Positions 1 through 7,228 of a stretch of 32,416 bases of DNA are shown piece by piece. The DNA is taken from the NCBI GenBank assembly GCA_910578865.1, contig CAJTRM010000031.1, forward strand, positions 1 through 32,416, read 5' to 3'. The notes beneath the pieces are model-generated. The model ran no database searches. It was not told where the DNA came from and worked only from the letters and a program-made list of their open reading frames with translations. A program made the position numbers and the translations under genes. Each line of letters begins with the position of its first letter. The first letter of the stretch is position 1. This DNA is from an uncultured Dorea sp. (GTDB lineage: Bacteria; Bacillota_A; Clostridia; Lachnospirales; Lachnospiraceae).

Positions 1-5
1 TTAAA

Positions 6-25
6 AATATATCGGGAGATATATT
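6..25. promoter_or_regulatory. Palindrome upstream of cupin gene, candidate operator
   Basis: AATATATC and GATATATT form a perfect 8-bp inverted repeat separated by GGGA, 37 bp before the cupin start codon. A TTGACA follows at 24-29 but has no good -10 in front of the ribosome site. TATATT at 20-25 could itself be a -10 whose -35 lies off the left edge. A dimeric regulator could bind here; no protein is identified. Confidence 0.35.
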
Positions 26-61
26 GACAAATTTCAAATATTGAGATAGGAGGAAAAGCAG

Positions 62-406
62 ATGACAAAAGCAGGTGAAAGAGAAGCTGTAAAGGTGGAG
101 CATGTAAACGGAGGCGCGGGCTATATCCTGAAAGAAGGGCTGATCCATGCAGAGCAGCTGGGGGAGCATTGCAAGATGTTCAGTAAGGTGACGCTGCCGG
201 CCGGCTGTGAGCTGGGGCATCATGAGCACCATGGAGAGACGGAGACCTATTATATTTTATCCGGGAAAGGGATCTATGAGGATAATGGAACGGAGATTCC
301 GGCAGAGGCGGGAGATGTATTCTTCTGTAAAGACGGAGATGGACACGGCATTAAAAATACCGGAGATGAAGAGGTGGTATTTGTGGCATTGATTCTCAAG
401 AAATAG
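62..406 (+). CDS. Small single-domain cupin protein
   Basis: This 114-residue protein is one cupin barrel. The first cupin motif is visible around residues 48-70 (GCELGHHEHHGETETYYIL), with a cluster of His and Glu suited to binding one divalent metal. The second motif is around residues 82-100 (AGDVFFCKDGDGHGIKN), with a further His. The length is typical of free-standing small cupins. The start is chosen because AGGAGG lies about 8 bases before ATG 62. Such proteins can be isomerases, sugar- or acid-binding enzymes or sensors, and the substrate cannot be read from sequence. It appears to be transcribed alone: a hairpin follows, and the next convincing gene starts 286 bp later. The fold assignment is secure; the function is unknown. 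Confidence 0.85.
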   Translation: MTKAGEREAVKVEHVNGGAGYILKEGLIHAEQLGEHCKMFSKVTLPAGCELGHHEHHGETETYYILSGKGIYEDNGTEIPAEAGDVFFCKDGDGHGIKNTGDEEVVFVALILKK

Positions 407-425
407 GTTTAAATCAGAAAAAATA

Positions 426-453
426 CCCTCAGCGGACAAGGGGACGCTGAGGG
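426..453 (-). terminator. 9-bp hairpin with T-tract on the minus strand
   Basis: CCCTCAGCG and CGCTGAGGG are perfect arms around a 10-base loop, 20 bp after the cupin stop. On the - strand the stem is followed by TATTTTTTCTG, the layout of an intrinsic terminator. On the + strand there is no T run. It may protect the cupin mRNA 3' end or stop antisense transcription. No - strand gene was found to its right. Confidence 0.5.
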
Positions 454-552
454 ATGGAAATAAGATCTATATCATTGTCGGAAGGCTTTTGGAGGTCGGA
501 CAGTGGTATAGATTTTTTTGTTTTTGAGCCAGAAGTATCTTTAGAAAATCTT

Positions 553-580
553 TTGTTTTTCCAGATGCCTGTCTTAAGAT
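553..580 (+). promoter_or_regulatory. Weak candidate promoter for the DedA-GT-acyltransferase unit
   Basis: TTGTTT (553-558) and TAAGAT (575-580) are separated by 16 bp, 113 bp before the DedA start. Each hexamer matches consensus at four of six positions. The 407-692 gap otherwise holds only an 80-codon open frame without a usable ribosome site. Confidence 0.25.
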
Positions 581-692
581 TTATTGTCTATAGTTATTTT
601 AACACAGAAGAGCAGACAAAAGTGACAGTTCCCGGCGGACATGTGTTTTTTGTACACCGGGGGTATGAAGATGCCGGCAAGGAGGACGCAGT

Positions 693-1202
693 ATGAACGT
701 GCAGGAGCTTACCCAATATTTTTCTCAATATGGTGCGATCGTGGTTTTTTTGATTGTTTTGCTGGAATATATGAACCTTCCGGGATTCCCGGCAGGAATC
801 ATTATGCCGCTTGCAGGAATCTGGGCGGCAAAAGGGAACGTAAGCTTTCTTGCAGTGCTGTCACTGTCGGTAGCGGCAGGGCTTCTTGGGAGCTGGGCGC
901 TGTATTTCCTTGGAAGGCTGGGAGGAGAACCTTTTTTCCGGTTTTATGTGAAAAAGTTTCCAAAGCAGAAGGATCTGATTGAGCGGAACCTTGAAGTGCT
1001 CAGGAAGAAAGGCGCTTACGGAGTGTTTATAAGTAAGCTTGTCCCCATGCTCCGGACATTGATCTCCATACCGGCCGGAATGATATCTCTGAATTTCGGG
1101 AGCTATACCGTGAGTTCTCTGCTTGGGGTGTTTGTGTGGAACCTGGTGTTCGTGGGAGCCGGATATTATTTCGGTGATTCTGTGTGGAGCCTGCTGGCGT
1201 GA
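693..1202 (+). CDS. DedA family membrane protein
   Basis: This is a polytopic inner-membrane protein of 169 residues, a little shorter than most DedA proteins (about 200). The family signature is visible in LLEYMNLPGFPAGIIMPLAG near the N-terminus, and in SKLVPMLRTLISIPAGM around residues 112-130, a re-entrant segment with the conserved Arg. DedA proteins are linked to lipid flipping (undecaprenyl-phosphate or phospholipid recycling) and membrane homeostasis. Hydrophobic stretches lie around residues 12-45, 48-70, 125-145 and at the C-terminus. AAGGAGG at 679-685 fixes the start. The next gene, a glycosyltransferase, begins 25 bp downstream with its own ribosome site, so the two are probably cotranscribed. 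The exact substrate is inferred only at family level. Confidence 0.85.
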   Translation: MNVQELTQYFSQYGAIVVFLIVLLEYMNLPGFPAGIIMPLAGIWAAKGNVSFLAVLSLSVAAGLLGSWALYFLGRLGGEPFFRFYVKKFPKQKDLIERNLEVLRKKGAYGVFISKLVPMLRTLISIPAGMISLNFGSYTVSSLLGVFVWNLVFVGAGYYFGDSVWSLLA

Positions 1203-1227
1203 TGTTGACTTTAAGAGGAGTGATGAC

Positions 1228-2496
1228 ATGAAGATTGCAATGATGACAAATAACTACAAGCCATTTATCGGCGGAGTGCCGATATCTGTGGAACGGCTGT
1301 CAGAAGGGCTTCGCCGGCTGGGACATGAAGTATGTATCTTCGCACCAGAGTATCAAAAAGGCGTCTGTGAGGAGGATGTGATCCGCTACGGATCCGGCAG
1401 GCATCGGATGGAAAATGGAATGGTCTTCCCTAATATTGTGGACCGCCGGATCCGGGAAGAATTTGAGACAAGGAAATTTGATGTGATCCATGTGCACCAG
1501 CCCATGCTGATCGGGAATGTTGCACAATGGTACAGTAGAAAATATTCTATACCGCTGGTGTTCACCTGGCATACAAGATATGAAGAATACCTGCATTATC
1601 TGAAACCATTTTCGGATTTAAATGAGAACCGAAAAGTTATGCAGTTTATCTATGAGAAATGTAGGAAAGGACTCCCACGGTATATGAATGCTTACGCAAA
1701 CCGATGCAGCCTGGTCTTTGCACCGTCCGGAGATATGGAGTCTTATCTACGGCAGCAGAATATAAAGCCTCCGGTCAGAGTTCTGCCTACAGGACTTTCG
1801 GAACATTCCTTTACGGAGGATCCGAAGCGCTCGGCACAGCTCAGGCAGAAACTTCTGGGCGACAGAAAGTATTTGCTGTGCACGGTTTCCAGAATTGAGA
1901 AAGAGAAGAATCTCTATTTTCTGATAAATGCTGCAGGGAAACTGAAAAAAGAGCTCGGGGACCGCTTTCGGATAGCCGTGGTCGGGGAAGGAAGCGAAAG
2001 AGAAGCGCTGGATCGTTATGTGAAACAGTCGGGACTGGAAGATGTGGTAAGTTTTACCGGAGGTGTTCCGAATGAAGAAGTGAAGGACTATCTGTTTGCC
2101 AGTGATTTGTTTTTGTTTGCATCGAAATCAGAAACGCAGGGGATTGTGCTTGCAGAGGCAATGGCAGCCGGGCTTCCTGTGGCGGCAGTCCGCGCCTGTG
2201 GCGTCAATGATATTGTAGAGGATCAGGAGAACGGGTGTCTGAGCGAAGAGGACGAAGAGGAGTTCGCCGGGAAAGTGTGCCGGATTTTAAGAGAGCAGAT
2301 GTACCGTGCCCGGTTGAAGGAAGGCGCCGAAAGGACTGCCCTGCGTTACCGGATGGAGGCGGTTGCCAGGAAAGCAGAGGCGGGTTATGTCCTGGCCGGT
2401 GAGTTTAAAGCAGAAAGGGGTGGAAACTATGGGTATCAGAACTATAGGGCAGAAGATGCTGAGCCGGATCTTTTACATTTATTTAAAGTGTCTTGA
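1228..2496 (+). CDS. GT4 family glycosyltransferase
   Basis: This is a 422-residue retaining GT-B glycosyltransferase. The N-terminal acceptor domain begins MKIAMMTNNYKPFIGGVPIS with the glycine-rich GGV loop. It continues with VIHVHQPMLIGNVAQWYSRK and FTWHTRYEEY, as in GT4 enzymes acting on diacylglycerol or PI. The C-terminal donor domain has VVGEGSE, FTGGVPNEEVKDYLFASDLF and the E-x7-E nucleotide-sugar motif in SETQGIVLAEAMAAGLP. A longer reading frame upstream is ignored because ATG 1228 follows AAGAGGAG (1213-1220). Its neighbours, DedA and a lysophospholipid acyltransferase-like protein, suggest glycolipid synthesis at the membrane; diacylglycerol glucosyltransferase is the closest guess. 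The last 23 codons overlap the next gene by 68 bp and the C-terminal tail looks non-conserved, so the ancestral stop may have been earlier. Confidence 0.85.
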   Translation: MKIAMMTNNYKPFIGGVPISVERLSEGLRRLGHEVCIFAPEYQKGVCEEDVIRYGSGRHRMENGMVFPNIVDRRIREEFETRKFDVIHVHQPMLIGNVAQWYSRKYSIPLVFTWHTRYEEYLHYLKPFSDLNENRKVMQFIYEKCRKGLPRYMNAYANRCSLVFAPSGDMESYLRQQNIKPPVRVLPTGLSEHSFTEDPKRSAQLRQKLLGDRKYLLCTVSRIEKEKNLYFLINAAGKLKKELGDRFRIAVVGEGSEREALDRYVKQSGLEDVVSFTGGVPNEEVKDYLFASDLFLFASKSETQGIVLAEAMAAGLPVAAVRACGVNDIVEDQENGCLSEEDEEEFAGKVCRILREQMYRARLKEGAERTALRYRMEAVARKAEAGYVLAGEFKAERGGNYGYQNYRAEDAEPDLLHLFKVS

Positions 2497-3109
2497 GCGG
2501 ACAGTGCAGATTGAGTGGATCCATCCGGAAGTATTTACAGGGCACCATGTGGTGGGTTTCTGGCATGAGGACAGCTTCGCCATGAATCTGGTGCTTAAGA
2601 CTGTGACCGACAGGGGAAATAAGATGTCAGTACTTGTGACCGGGGATGCCAGAGGAGAATATATCAGAGATATGGTTGAAAAATGTAGAGGAGATTCCAT
2701 CCGTATCTGTTATGGATTCGGAGATCTCGGGACAATCCGGGATATCCTGGATGCTCTGAGGGAGCCGGAAAGAAGTGTGGCAATTGCCATGGACGGTCCA
2801 TTAGGGCCGAGGCATATTCCTAAGAAGATGACCTATTTCCTGTCAGAGAAAGGGAGAACTTCCCTGGTGGGGGTTACGCTTAGCTATTCCGGGAAACTAT
2901 CTCTTAAGGGCAGATGGGATCATTATCGGATTCCTCTTCCCTTTTCCAGAATCAAGATACGCTTTGATGATTATGGTATCGTATCGTCCAGGTGTATGCC
3001 GCAGCTCAGAACGTGCCTTCCGGAGGATGCTGCTGTGCAGGTTCCTGATGGGGCGGGCAGACTGGTTCCGGGTCAGGACGGGGTCTCGGTGTACAGAGGT
3101 GTCCGGTGA
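2429..3109 (+). CDS. Lysophospholipid acyltransferase-like protein (DUF374 type)
   Basis: This 226-residue protein resembles the DUF374/LPLAT group. It has VVGFWHEDSFAMN near residue 45, VLVTGDARGEYIRDMVEKC near 70, a glycine-rich stretch after SIRICYGFG, and AIAMDGPLGPRHIPKK near 120, which matches the DGP-GP signature of the family. Members transfer acyl chains to lipid acceptors at the cytoplasmic membrane face. The start ATG 2429 follows AAAGGGG and lies inside the end of the glycosyltransferase gene, which suggests translational coupling. The last roughly 45 residues are rich in Pro, Gly and Arg and look unlike the rest. A frameshift near 2965-3000 cannot be excluded, because a neighbouring frame also stays open to about 3110. 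Confidence 0.65.
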   Translation: MGIRTIGQKMLSRIFYIYLKCLERTVQIEWIHPEVFTGHHVVGFWHEDSFAMNLVLKTVTDRGNKMSVLVTGDARGEYIRDMVEKCRGDSIRICYGFGDLGTIRDILDALREPERSVAIAMDGPLGPRHIPKKMTYFLSEKGRTSLVGVTLSYSGKLSLKGRWDHYRIPLPFSRIKIRFDDYGIVSSRCMPQLRTCLPEDAAVQVPDGAGRLVPGQDGVSVYRGVR

Positions 3110-3141
3110 TTGACAGCAGCGCGGCAGAATTGTAGTATAAT
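3110..3141 (+). promoter_or_regulatory. Promoter of the two-component system
   Basis: TTGACA (3110-3115) is followed by TAGTAT (3133-3138, 17 bp) or by a perfect TATAAT (3136-3141, 20 bp). The 15-bp core GAATTGTAGTATAAT at 3127-3141 is identical to the purA promoter core at 18632-18646. That supports TATAAT as the real -10, with a poor -35. Confidence 0.6.
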
Positions 3142-3206
3142 GAATAGCGCTCCTTCAGTTGGAGGAGATGATTACTTGTGAAAATGACGACAGAGGGGGA
3201 ACAAAA

Positions 3207-3914
3207 ATGGAAGTAAATCATGTGCTCGTGGTGGAAGATGACAAAGAAATCCGCCAGGGTGTAAAAATATATCTGAAAAGCAAGGGATATGAAGTCATTG
3301 AGGCGAAGGACGGCATCGAGGGGCTTGAGATAATCGAGAAAGAGGATATCCATCTGGCCATTGTGGATGTGATGATGCCGCGGATGGACGGCATTACAAT
3401 GGTGATGAAGCTTCGAGAGAAGCATGATTTTCCGGTTATCTTTTTATCTGCCAAGTCTGAAGAGGTAGATAAGATTATGGGATTGGACATGGGGGCAGAT
3501 GATTATGTGACCAAGCCATTTACCCCTATGGAACTTTTGGCAAGGGTGAATTCTCAGCTTAGAAGATACCGGAAATTCATGGAGAAGCTGGAGACCCGGG
3601 AAGAAAAATCCAATGTATATGTAATCGGTGGCCTTGAGCTCAACGAGGATACCAAAGAGGTGTCCGTGGACGGGGAACCAGTGAAAGTAACACCAACGGA
3701 ATACAAAATCCTGCTCTTGCTGATGAAACATGCAGGCAGAGTCTTTTCGGCAGAGGAAATCTACGAATGGGTGTGGAATGAGCGTGCGGTAAATACGGAT
3801 ACGATTATGGTGCATGTCCGTAACATCCGTGAGAAGATTGAAATTAACCCGAAGGAACCAAAATATTTGAAGGTGGTGTGGGGAGTTGGATATAAAATTG
3901 AAAAACAGGCATAG
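3207..3914 (+). CDS. OmpR/PhoB-family response regulator
   Basis: This 235-residue transcription factor has a receiver domain at residues 1-120 and a winged-helix DNA-binding domain at about 135-233. The acidic pair is in VVEDDKE, the phospho-acceptor is Asp54 in AIVDVMMPRMDG, the Ser switch is in FLSAK, and Lys103 is in VTKPF. The effector domain carries VKVTPTEYKILLLLMKHAGR and the VHVRNIREKIE recognition helix region, ending VVWGVGYK. This layout is close to VanR-like regulators. ATG 3207 is used because GAGGGGGA precedes it; an in-frame TTG at 3159 has no advantage. The partner kinase gene overlaps its 3' end by 29 bp, so the two are translated together. The target genes are not evident. 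Confidence 0.93.
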   Translation: MEVNHVLVVEDDKEIRQGVKIYLKSKGYEVIEAKDGIEGLEIIEKEDIHLAIVDVMMPRMDGITMVMKLREKHDFPVIFLSAKSEEVDKIMGLDMGADDYVTKPFTPMELLARVNSQLRRYRKFMEKLETREEKSNVYVIGGLELNEDTKEVSVDGEPVKVTPTEYKILLLLMKHAGRVFSAEEIYEWVWNERAVNTDTIMVHVRNIREKIEINPKEPKYLKVVWGVGYKIEKQA

Positions 3915-5979
3915 GTCAGCTATTTTATTGATCCTGGCAACGATTATTCTGACGGCGCTTATTATGATAAGTGAATATCAGGGATTTTATGAAGACACAG
4001 TTTCTTTCCGGGAAGGCCAGAATGAGGAGCTTGAGACGTCCTCTGATTATCTGGAGAAATTCGTACATGCAAGTTATGTCCTGCATATAACAGAGCATAT
4101 TCTTCCGAAGAGCGAAGGCGAACTGTTCCTGCAGGAAACCTGTCCGGAATGGATGGACGACTATTCCGATATTTATCCTTATATGGAATATACGGTGTGG
4201 GATGAAAAAGGAGAAACCATATCAAAGAGCAGCCTGGATTCGGACGAGTCATTGAGGGAAAATAATCTGTCCGGCTACGGCATTGGCGTAATTGTTCATT
4301 ATGATGAAAATGGAGTGGCAGAAGGCCGGGTCAAAAACGGACGTTACAATCAGGAGCAGACCATTGAACTCAGAAAGATTTTAAATGAATTTGATGAGAC
4401 GGCGGAGATCTTGTCAAATTCATTAGAAGGATGGCAGAGGGAGTCCGCAGAGACCGAGGAAGAGGAGTTTGGGGCAATACCCAGAAACCGGACATATATT
4501 TTTGCAATGACACAAGAAAATATGTATAAATACATGAATGAATATATATATTGGGGTGAGGAGGGAATGACAGGCACCATACTGACTATGACAGTCTTGC
4601 TTATGCTGATTGTGGCGGTTGCTGCGTGCATCTATCCGACCTTTAAAACCTTGAATACCGGAGATGAGAGAATATTTTTACTTCCGGTGGAATTGGTGAG
4701 TATCGTTTTTGTAGCTGTGATTGCATTGGTATTTGAAAATATTGAATGGATTGCGTTGAGGAATGATGGCATGGCTTTTGGCGGGGATTTTCTGATCTGG
4801 ACGGCAGTATTTGCAGCTACCTACTGGACAGCTGCAAATATCAGGCATATTATCACCATGGGGCCTAAAAAGTATCTGAAGGAATATTCTGTGATCGCAG
4901 GCTCGTGGAAGCAGATCAGGCATGGAAGCCGTCAGGCGGCATCTTTGTGCAGAAAGCTCATGAGCCAGGTGTCGAGGTTCTTTGACCAGATCAATTTTGA
5001 GGATAAGCATGACAAATTTATTCTGAAAGCCGTACTATGCAATTTTCTGGTTTTAGTCGTTATCTGTTCCATATGGTATTACGGAATTATCGCGCTTATC
5101 ATCTATTCCATGATTCTGTTCATCCTTCTCAGAAGATATTTTGAGAGATTGAAAGAAAAATACGCGATATTGCTTAATGCTACGAATCAGATGGCAGAAG
5201 GTGATCTGGACGTAGTGATCACAGAAGATCTTGGCATATTCAACCCATTTAAGGAGGAGATGGAGAAGATCCGGAGTGGATTTAAAAATGCGGTAGAGAA
5301 GGAAGTGAAAAGCCAGCGCATGAAGACAGAGCTGATCACTAATGTATCGCATGACTTGAAAACACCGCTCACTGCGATTATCACTTATGTAGACCTTTTG
5401 AAAGGTGAAACGGATGAAGAGAAGCGACAGGAATATTTACAGGTGCTGGAGCGAAAATCTCTGCGGCTTAAAGTGTTGATCGAGGATTTATTTGAGATCA
5501 GCAAGGCAAACAGTGCCAACGTAACGCTCCATATTGTAGACGTAGATATTGTGAATCTGTTTAAACAGGTACAGCTGGAGCTTTCCGATAAGATTGCAGA
5601 CGCAGGGCTGGATTTCCGGTGTATATATCCGGAAGGGAAGGTGATCGTGCCTCTTGACAGTCAGAAGACATATCGGATATTTGAAAATCTGTTGGTTAAT
5701 GTTATAAAATATGCGATGCCGCACACAAGGGTTTATGTAGAAATCGTCCAGGAGCAGGATGCGGTGGCAGTGAGAATAAAAAATGTGTCGGAAGCGGAGC
5801 TTAATTTTAATCCGGAAGAGGTGACAGAACGATTTGTCAGGGGCGATGTTTCCAGGAATACAGAAGGGTCAGGCCTGGGCCTTGCTATCGTGAAGAGTTT
5901 CGTGGAGCTTCAGAAGGGGAAATTCTGGATAGAGACGGAGGCGGATTTGTTTAAAGTAGAGATTCAATTTGGGACGTAG
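3886..5979 (+). CDS. Multi-pass sensor histidine kinase
   Basis: This is a membrane histidine kinase of 697 residues. TM1 lies at about 11-30 and an extracytoplasmic sensor at about 31-227. Further membrane segments lie at about 229-251, 263-284, 302-320 and 379-417 (two helices). A HAMP-like linker follows (NQMAEGDLDVVITEDLG), then the H-box NVSHDLKTPLTAI with His489. An ATPase domain has the N-box in FENLLVNVIKYA and the G2 box GSGLGLAIVKSF. The classical DxG G1 box is not obvious. The start is uncertain: TTG 3886 is preceded by AAGGTGG, and TTG 3898 by GGGAG; both are non-ATG. The gene is paired with the regulator upstream. VanS-like kinases share the catalytic part, but the extra central membrane block is unusual. 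Its stop codon sits in a long inverted repeat. The signal sensed is unknown. Confidence 0.9.
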   Translation: MDIKLKNRHRSAILLILATIILTALIMISEYQGFYEDTVSFREGQNEELETSSDYLEKFVHASYVLHITEHILPKSEGELFLQETCPEWMDDYSDIYPYMEYTVWDEKGETISKSSLDSDESLRENNLSGYGIGVIVHYDENGVAEGRVKNGRYNQEQTIELRKILNEFDETAEILSNSLEGWQRESAETEEEEFGAIPRNRTYIFAMTQENMYKYMNEYIYWGEEGMTGTILTMTVLLMLIVAVAACIYPTFKTLNTGDERIFLLPVELVSIVFVAVIALVFENIEWIALRNDGMAFGGDFLIWTAVFAATYWTAANIRHIITMGPKKYLKEYSVIAGSWKQIRHGSRQAASLCRKLMSQVSRFFDQINFEDKHDKFILKAVLCNFLVLVVICSIWYYGIIALIIYSMILFILLRRYFERLKEKYAILLNATNQMAEGDLDVVITEDLGIFNPFKEEMEKIRSGFKNAVEKEVKSQRMKTELITNVSHDLKTPLTAIITYVDLLKGETDEEKRQEYLQVLERKSLRLKVLIEDLFEISKANSANVTLHIVDVDIVNLFKQVQLELSDKIADAGLDFRCIYPEGKVIVPLDSQKTYRIFENLLVNVIKYAMPHTRVYVEIVQEQDAVAVRIKNVSEAELNFNPEEVTERFVRGDVSRNTEGSGLGLAIVKSFVELQKGKFWIETEADLFKVEIQFGT

Positions 5980-6011
5980 GAAAATTGAATTTTACTACGT
6001 CCCAAATTGAA
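5963..6011. repeat. 17-bp perfect inverted repeat across the kinase stop codon
   Basis: TTCAATTTGGGACGTAG (5963-5979) and its exact reverse complement (5995-6011) flank a 15-base loop. The loop itself holds the palindrome AAAATT-G-AATTTT. The left arm encodes the last residues and stop of the kinase. No T run follows, so it is not a typical terminator. CCCAAAT recurs at 6001 and 6024, giving an imperfect direct repeat beside it. It may be the end of a lost insertion element or a dispersed hairpin repeat. Confidence 0.7.
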
Positions 6012-6039
6012 CTTTGACCTGTACCCAAATGAAAATTGA

Positions 6040-6068
6040 TTGACAAATCCAGATTTTTCTCATATTAT
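6040..6068 (+). promoter_or_regulatory. Strong promoter for the cys T-box operon
   Basis: TTGACA (6040-6045), 17 bp, TATTAT (6063-6068). Transcription would begin near 6075, just ahead of the T-box stem I. Confidence 0.85.
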
Positions 6069-6090
6069 ATATTCTATATGGGAAAGACAT

Positions 6091-6420
6091 TGAACGAAGA
6101 GAGTAGCAGTACATGGGGCCTGCAGAGAGAAGCTGTCATCGGCTGGAAGCAGTTTTAGGAAACCGTTCTGTGAAGTGCATTCGGGAGTTGATCCGGTGAA
6201 AGGATTTCAGAGATTATTTGTGAAGGAGATTCAGTAACCGGATACGGGATTACACACGTTACGTGTATTGAGCGGAAGATATCCATGTGATTGTTCAAAA
6301 GAGGTTTCTGAGCAATAGATATGCATACCCTGAAAGGGGGGCAGATGGATGACTTCAATAAGAGTGGAACCGCGGATTTACTCCGTCTCTTGTCTGATGC
6401 AGGAGACGGAGTTTTTTTAT
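6091..6420 (+). promoter_or_regulatory. T-box leader, tRNA-Cys responsive
   Basis: This leader lets uncharged tRNA-Cys allow read-through into cysE-cysS. The conserved T-box sequence is AGAGTGGAACCGCGG at 6361-6375. The 5' part has AACGAAGAGAGTAG (stem I start) and GCAGAGAGAAGC (AG-bulge region). The specifier is read as TGC (Cys) at 6176-6178, within GTGAAG-TGC-A, the usual context with a purine after the codon. A terminator follows at 6381-6418. The downstream gene products (serine acetyltransferase and CysRS) agree with cysteine specificity. Confidence 0.93.
6381..6418 (+). terminator. T-box regulated terminator
   Basis: CTCCGTCTC (6381-6389) pairs with GAGACGGAG (6403-6411), followed by seven T residues. 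It is the OFF-state hairpin of the cysteine T-box. The T-box sequence lies immediately upstream and would form the competing antiterminator. Confidence 0.9.
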
Positions 6421-6481
6421 TCTATTAGGAAAGCCTTTGCCACACTAAAGCGTGAAAGTGCCGTCCCTATAGAATAAAAAA
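6413..6481. repeat. 13-bp inverted repeat after the T-box terminator
   Basis: TTTTTTATTCTAT (6413-6425) is exactly complementary to ATAGAATAAAAAA (6469-6481), with 43 bases between. The left arm is largely the U-tract of the T-box terminator. In read-through RNA the U-tract would be sequestered in a second stem. The span up to the cysE ribosome site (about 6541) contains no gene. Confidence 0.5.
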
Positions 6482-6554
6482 TATGTGTACTTGTCCGCTT
6501 TGTTCTTGTTCGGCAGCGAATGAAATAATATGAATCAGGTTAGGAGAGATCTTT

Positions 6555-7226
6555 ATGGGAATAATGTCTTATATCAAGGATGAAATCCGGGTGATCCGGG
6601 AACGTGACCCTGCCATTAAGTCTAACATGGAAGTTTTTCTGTATCCCAGCTTCAAGGCGATCCTGCGTTACCGTGTAGCGCACAGGCTGTATCTGAAGAA
6701 GCATTATTTTCTTGCCAGGTGGGTATCCCAGCGGGCGGCAAGGAAGACCGGGATAGAGATCCATCCGGGGGCGACTATCGGGAAAGGACTTTTTATCGAC
6801 CATGGGAGCGGCGTAATCATAGGTGAGACCGCAGAGCTGGGCGATAATGTAACGCTGTATCAGGGTGTGACGCTTGGTGGTACCGGAAAGGAACAGGGGA
6901 AACGGCATCCTACCTTGAAGGATAATGTGATGGTAAGCGCCGGAGCCAAAGTTCTGGGATCGTTTACTATTGGGGAAAACTCCAAGATCGGCGCCGGATC
7001 GGTGGTGCTCAAGGAGGTGCCTCCCAACTGTACAGTTGTAGGTGTGCCGGGCAGGATCGTGAAGAAGAATGACCAGAGAATGCCACGCACAGACATGGAT
7101 CAGGTACATTTGCCGGATCCGATCAGTAATGACATTCAGGAACTTCAGGCAGATAATATCCGCCTGCACGGCAAGCTAAAAGAATTAAAGAAACAAATGG
7201 AAAATATCAAGGGAGGAAAGAAGTAA
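6555..7226 (+). CDS. cysE: Serine O-acetyltransferase
   Basis: CysE transfers acetyl from acetyl-CoA to L-serine, giving O-acetylserine, the precursor of cysteine in the cytoplasm. The 223-residue protein has a short helical N-terminus followed by a left-handed beta-helix of hexapeptide repeats. Within it are IEIHPGATIGKGLFIDHGSG with Asp82-His83 (catalytic pair), IIGETAELGDNVTLYQGVTLGGTG, and a closing VVGVPGRIV. The C-terminal roughly 30 residues form a charged helix. It is shorter than E. coli CysE (273), as usual in Firmicutes. AGGAGAGA precedes ATG 6555. It is the first gene after the cysteine T-box, and cysS starts 2 bp after its stop codon, so supply and charging of cysteine are controlled together. 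Confidence 0.95.
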   Translation: MGIMSYIKDEIRVIRERDPAIKSNMEVFLYPSFKAILRYRVAHRLYLKKHYFLARWVSQRAARKTGIEIHPGATIGKGLFIDHGSGVIIGETAELGDNVTLYQGVTLGGTGKEQGKRHPTLKDNVMVSAGAKVLGSFTIGENSKIGAGSVVLKEVPPNCTVVGVPGRIVKKNDQRMPRTDMDQVHLPDPISNDIQELQADNIRLHGKLKELKKQMENIKGGKK

Positions 7227-7228
7227 TC

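Noticed and set aside
454..696. 80-codon open frame before the DedA gene, ending in an ATGA overlap
   Set aside because: GAGGG abuts its ATG with no spacing, the start lies in a hairpin, and the product has no recognisable pattern. The overlap is explained by the DedA ribosome site.
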